The notes under the pieces: generated by a model
What the model was told of the DNA's origin: nothing
Databases searched by the model: none
The model's input: only the letters and a program-made list of their open reading frames with translations
Position numbers and translations under genes: made by a program
Source of the DNA: Porogramme epimiltina
Taxonomy: Eukaryota > Basidiomycota > Agaricomycetes > Polyporales > Polyporaceae
Assembly (NCBI GenBank): GCA_900155495.1
Contig: FTLJ01000165.1
Span: forward strand, 1-64,000
Direction of reading: 5' to 3'
Length of the DNA stretch: 64,000 bases
Part shown: positions 60,968-64,000 of the stretch, piece after piece
Numbering within the stretch: the stretch's first letter is position 1
Layout of the letters: every line of letters begins with the position of its first letter

Positions 60968-61141
60968 TCCCGTCATTCGCAGTCTTGTATTTCTGTACTC
61001 AATTGTATCCTTTTAGAGCACGCAGACATAGCGGGAGCTCCGTCATAGCTCCGTGTCCCGTTGTCCGAGTCAAAGTCTCACGCATGTGATTATTAATGGG
61101 CAGATTCCGGAGCTCCTTCGTCCTCTCCTCTACAACCGACG

Positions 61142-62223
61142 ATGTCTTCAAAGGCTAAGCCTCTGCATGATGTTGAAGCGTACCTGTTCGATGTCTTCGG
61201 AACTGTTGTAGACTGGTATGGAAGCGTCACCGAGGCGCTCCAGAAATCGGCCCCTGATCCCTTGGTGGACGAGGGTGCGTCCATCTCACACTACCTTGGT
61301 CTACATCGACTTACATTCCCTTCGTGCAGATTGGGGAACTTTTGCTCAAGAATGGCGCGCGGGATACAGAGCATACACGTAGGGTCATGCATTTAGCGTA
61401 TATAACTTTCTTTGACTTTTCGCTTGCCTCTTAGCCGCCGCGTCGCAGACGGAGGGCCTGGGTCGAACAACGCCGATATCATGCACAGAGAGGTTCGTGC
61501 GTACCTATACGCACCGCATATACGGCATGTTGAATGTCTCACACCTGCAGCTTCTGGAGGAAATGCTTACATCGTCCAAGTGGTCGCACTTGGCCTCGCA
61601 TCTCGACGAGGGTAAGAGGCAGGAGTATGTTGGCTTCTGGCACAAGTTGAACGGTCTGTCCCTCGTTAACGTATCATTCTGTCCCTCGATTCTCACTCAC
61701 GCCCACTTCAGGGTGGCCTGACAGTAGTGAGGGGCTATACTCCCTCAAGAAGACGGCGATAATCTGCACGCTGTCCAACGGGAACGTCCGCCTTCTCGTA
61801 GACATGGTGGGTCATCGCCCCTTCGCTGTAGTGCTAGGAATGAAGATTTTATGTGATACAGGCCAAACATGCCAACCTCCCCTGGGACGTCGTGTTTTCC
61901 GGAGAGCTGCTGGGCTCGTACAAACCGTGAGTACCCCCTTATTCTCATTTGCTACAACTCTCCAGGCGTCTTATCTCCTCGCCAGAAACCCCAAGGTGTA
62001 CAAAGGCGCCATTCAGCACCTCGAGCTTCCCCCAGAGAAGTGTGCAATGGTCGCGGCGCACATCGATGACCTTCGCGCAGCAGCCTCCCACGGCATGAAG
62101 ACGGTATATGTGCGTCGTCCGACGGAGGACGGCGGTTCGCGCGAACAGGTTAAAGGGAAGGCCGAGGGAGGGGAGGTGGATGTCGTCGTAAATTCTTTCT
62201 GCGAGGTTGTGCAATTTCAATGA
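61142..62223 (+). CDS. Type II haloacid-dehalogenase-like hydrolase
   Basis: Member of the HAD superfamily, 2-haloacid dehalogenase type II subgroup. Seven exons (61142-61274, 61330-61378, 61435-61492, 61551-61653, 61712-61806, 61862-61926, 61986-62223) give 246 residues, the usual size. Motif I is LFDVFGTVVDW with the nucleophile Asp, then DWGTFAQEWRAGY, motif II TLSNGN, the motif NPKVYKGA with the conserved Lys, and a motif III-like AAHIDDLRAA. The last reads HIDD where many relatives have a V-A-x-H-x-x-D-L pattern, so the acidic pair is retained. It may dehalogenate 2-haloacids or act on another small phosphate or acid; substrate unknown. No signal peptide, so probably cytosolic. Confidence 0.88.
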
Positions 62224-62366
62224 TCACACAATGGCATCCATAACACGGGTAGCTATATTCCGCGAATAACAAGTCGTTGAGGTACCGGAGAGTAGTATGG
62301 GGGCACGGAGAATGGCGTGAACATCTAGCACTGCGTAGAGTGGAACGTATAGTAAACTCGTCCTCT

Positions 62367-64000
62367 TCATTCAGTCACAATATACCTATCCTCGCAGCAC
62401 TCCACGGACACGCCTCGCGGGTCTGACCCCTTCGAATGATTAACTCGAAAGCTTTTCAACGCAAGTTGGAAATAATCAATATACTCCAAATCTACATACT
62501 CCAGGCTGGGCCCTAGGTTGATGGCGAGAATGCGAACGTCGTTGGTTGCCCTGCTCATCGGAAAAAACCAATTATGTAATCTTCTAATCTCCGGGAAGTC
62601 TGTAAGGCAATTGTAATACATGCATAAACGGCGGAGGGCCTTTAGGGGTGCCAATCGGTATGCAATCCAGTCCTGTAAAATATGTTTTTGGTATAAATGG
62701 ATGCACACCCGTGATGACGTGCAAGGGTGGCTTACCAGGGATTCCTTCAGCCTGTCAGCGTTGCGATAGTAGCGATGGAGTTGGAGGACTTCTAGTGCGG
62801 GAAATCCACGAGCAATCCTCTCCAGAAGCCCGTCTTCGTCGGCATGATCGGCCCAGTACTCGATTTCAAGATATGTCAGATTCGGGGTGTTGCATGAGGA
62901 CAGTATGCCGCGCATTTCGACCGTGGAGAGGAGTGGCGTGTGCCAGCCGAGGTTTACTTGAGAAAGAACGGACAAAGGATTAAGTCCGTTCGCAAAGACC
63001 ATCGATCGGCGGGGCCAACAGCGAAGTGACAGGTAACGTAGTCCTGGAGGAAGGTGGTGCCAGAGCTCGTCCTCGGCGTGTGGATGGGTAATGGTCAACT
63101 CCTCGAGTTTAGGCCAAGGATATGTAGCGGAGAATCCGCAAGGCCAAATCGGTTGTGGGGGCAGCCCCTCGGGGTTAGCGAAAAGGAGGTGGAGGGTGCG
63201 AAGCTCGGGCATGCGCGCGAGCATGAGTATGTATGGAATGAGGGGTTTGGAGACGGTGCGACGCTGTCCGTAGATGTGGAAGCTGCGGAGGCGAGGCCAA
63301 TGTCGATTGTACATGTCCTGCAGGGGTGCACTTTCGGAAGGAATGCGTAGTTGCTCTAACGAGAGATGCGCCTTGGGAATGATGATGCTGAGGAGATCCA
63401 TCTCCGATCTGAATGAGCGTGGGTGCTCACGAAGGTTGTCGAGGGAATATTCGAAAGAGACTAGAGGAGGAAGGGTGAGATCTTCGGGAAGGGAGGGTAT
63501 CTTATCTGCCGGATGAAACAGATAATCCGAGACGTATAAGTGTTTGAGGTTTGGAATTGAGAAGAGCGCGAGCATAACAGGAAATGGAACGCCTGGTTTT
63601 CGCCGGGCCAAGTGGTTATTTTGAAGCTTTCCGATGTCGAAGAGTTCGATAACCACCTCCGTCAGACCAGGAAGAAGCTCCGAAATTTCTGCAACGAAAT
63701 CACCCGCCCGAGTTTCGCGTGCGCGACCAGCCTGTTCTTCAGCCCTCTGCCAAAAGCCGACAGGGGGAAAATACCACGGTCGATCGGGGGTTATTAAGAA
63801 TCTACCCCGATCGAAAGGCCCATACAGTCGTAAGGTACTGTTTCGGGGAGAATTTAGTCAGAATATGAGATGTTCAGCAGCGCATATAACAGTGATTTAC
63901 CGAACATGTGGCCACAAGGTCGCTGGGAGGAAATTAGATTGTCCAGACGAGAGGGTGTCTGATCTGACTGAGCACTTGCGGAAAAGGATGCCTATACACA
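62367..64000 (-). CDS. F-box-like / leucine-rich protein, copy 4 (partial)
   Basis: The gene runs off the right edge, so its 5' end with the F-box is missing. Visible exons on the minus strand are the end of exon 1 (beyond 64000 to 63901; reads GILFRKCSVRS and ends LPATLWPHV), exon 2 (63837-62736) and exon 3 (62672-62367). Intron phases are 2 and 0, as in copy 3, and the exon 2 donor follows the same Ser-Leu pair. The body has LRLYGPFDRGRF, MPELRTLHLLFANPEG and WPKLEELTITHPHAED. It is nearest to copy 3. In total 503 residues are visible. Same inferred role as the other copies. Confidence 0.78.

Overview
The window is nuclear DNA of a filamentous basidiomycete, most likely an agaricomycete of the Polyporales or a close wood-decay lineage. 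Genes are split by many short introns (about 45-75 nt), start codons have fungal Kozak contexts, and the contents are typical: an AA9 lytic polysaccharide monooxygenase, a GH31 alpha-glucosidase relic, a Zn2Cys6 regulator, a dynamin-like GTPase, and expanded fungal-only families. I built the gene models by hand from reading frames and splice signals. For every multi-exon model given exon by exon, the phases close exactly unless stated otherwise.

The left part (1-47.9 kb) is sparse and accessory in character. It opens with G+C-rich DNA without a convincing gene, then carries a peroxisomal-type 2,4-dienoyl-CoA reductase (2.8-4.2 kb). A 4.4 kb empty stretch leads to a decayed GH31 gene (8.6-10.7 kb) and a tRNA-Gly(GCC). 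Next come three tandem copies of an unnamed family (11.2-15.7 kb), a secreted Cys-rich protein, the AA9 LPMO, the Zn2Cys6 factor, a 90-residue protein and a fourth member of the unnamed family (26.1-27.3 kb). After that lie two members of an F-box-like family (27.6-29.4 and 43.1-44.9 kb) that share all exon positions. Between them are a dynamin-like GTPase, a second basidiomycete-type family protein, about 4.9 kb of gene-poor DNA and a many-exon orphan gene with one apparent frameshift. A third F-box-like gene follows at 45.6-47.4 kb.

The right part (47.9-62.2 kb) is dense and housekeeping. It holds a large CDCA7-type 4CXXC_R1 zinc-finger protein with AT-hook-like motifs, the histone chaperone NAP1, the deubiquitinase Ubp14/USP5, the ribosome-associated Hsp70 Ssz1 (divergent from Ubp14) and a type II haloacid-dehalogenase-like protein. 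The window ends inside a fourth F-box-like gene.

The less familiar material is in the two local gene-family expansions, the orphan gene at 40.1-42.7 kb and the CDCA7-like/NAP1 chromatin pair. I see no CRISPR array, no intact transposon and no recognisable secondary-metabolite cluster.
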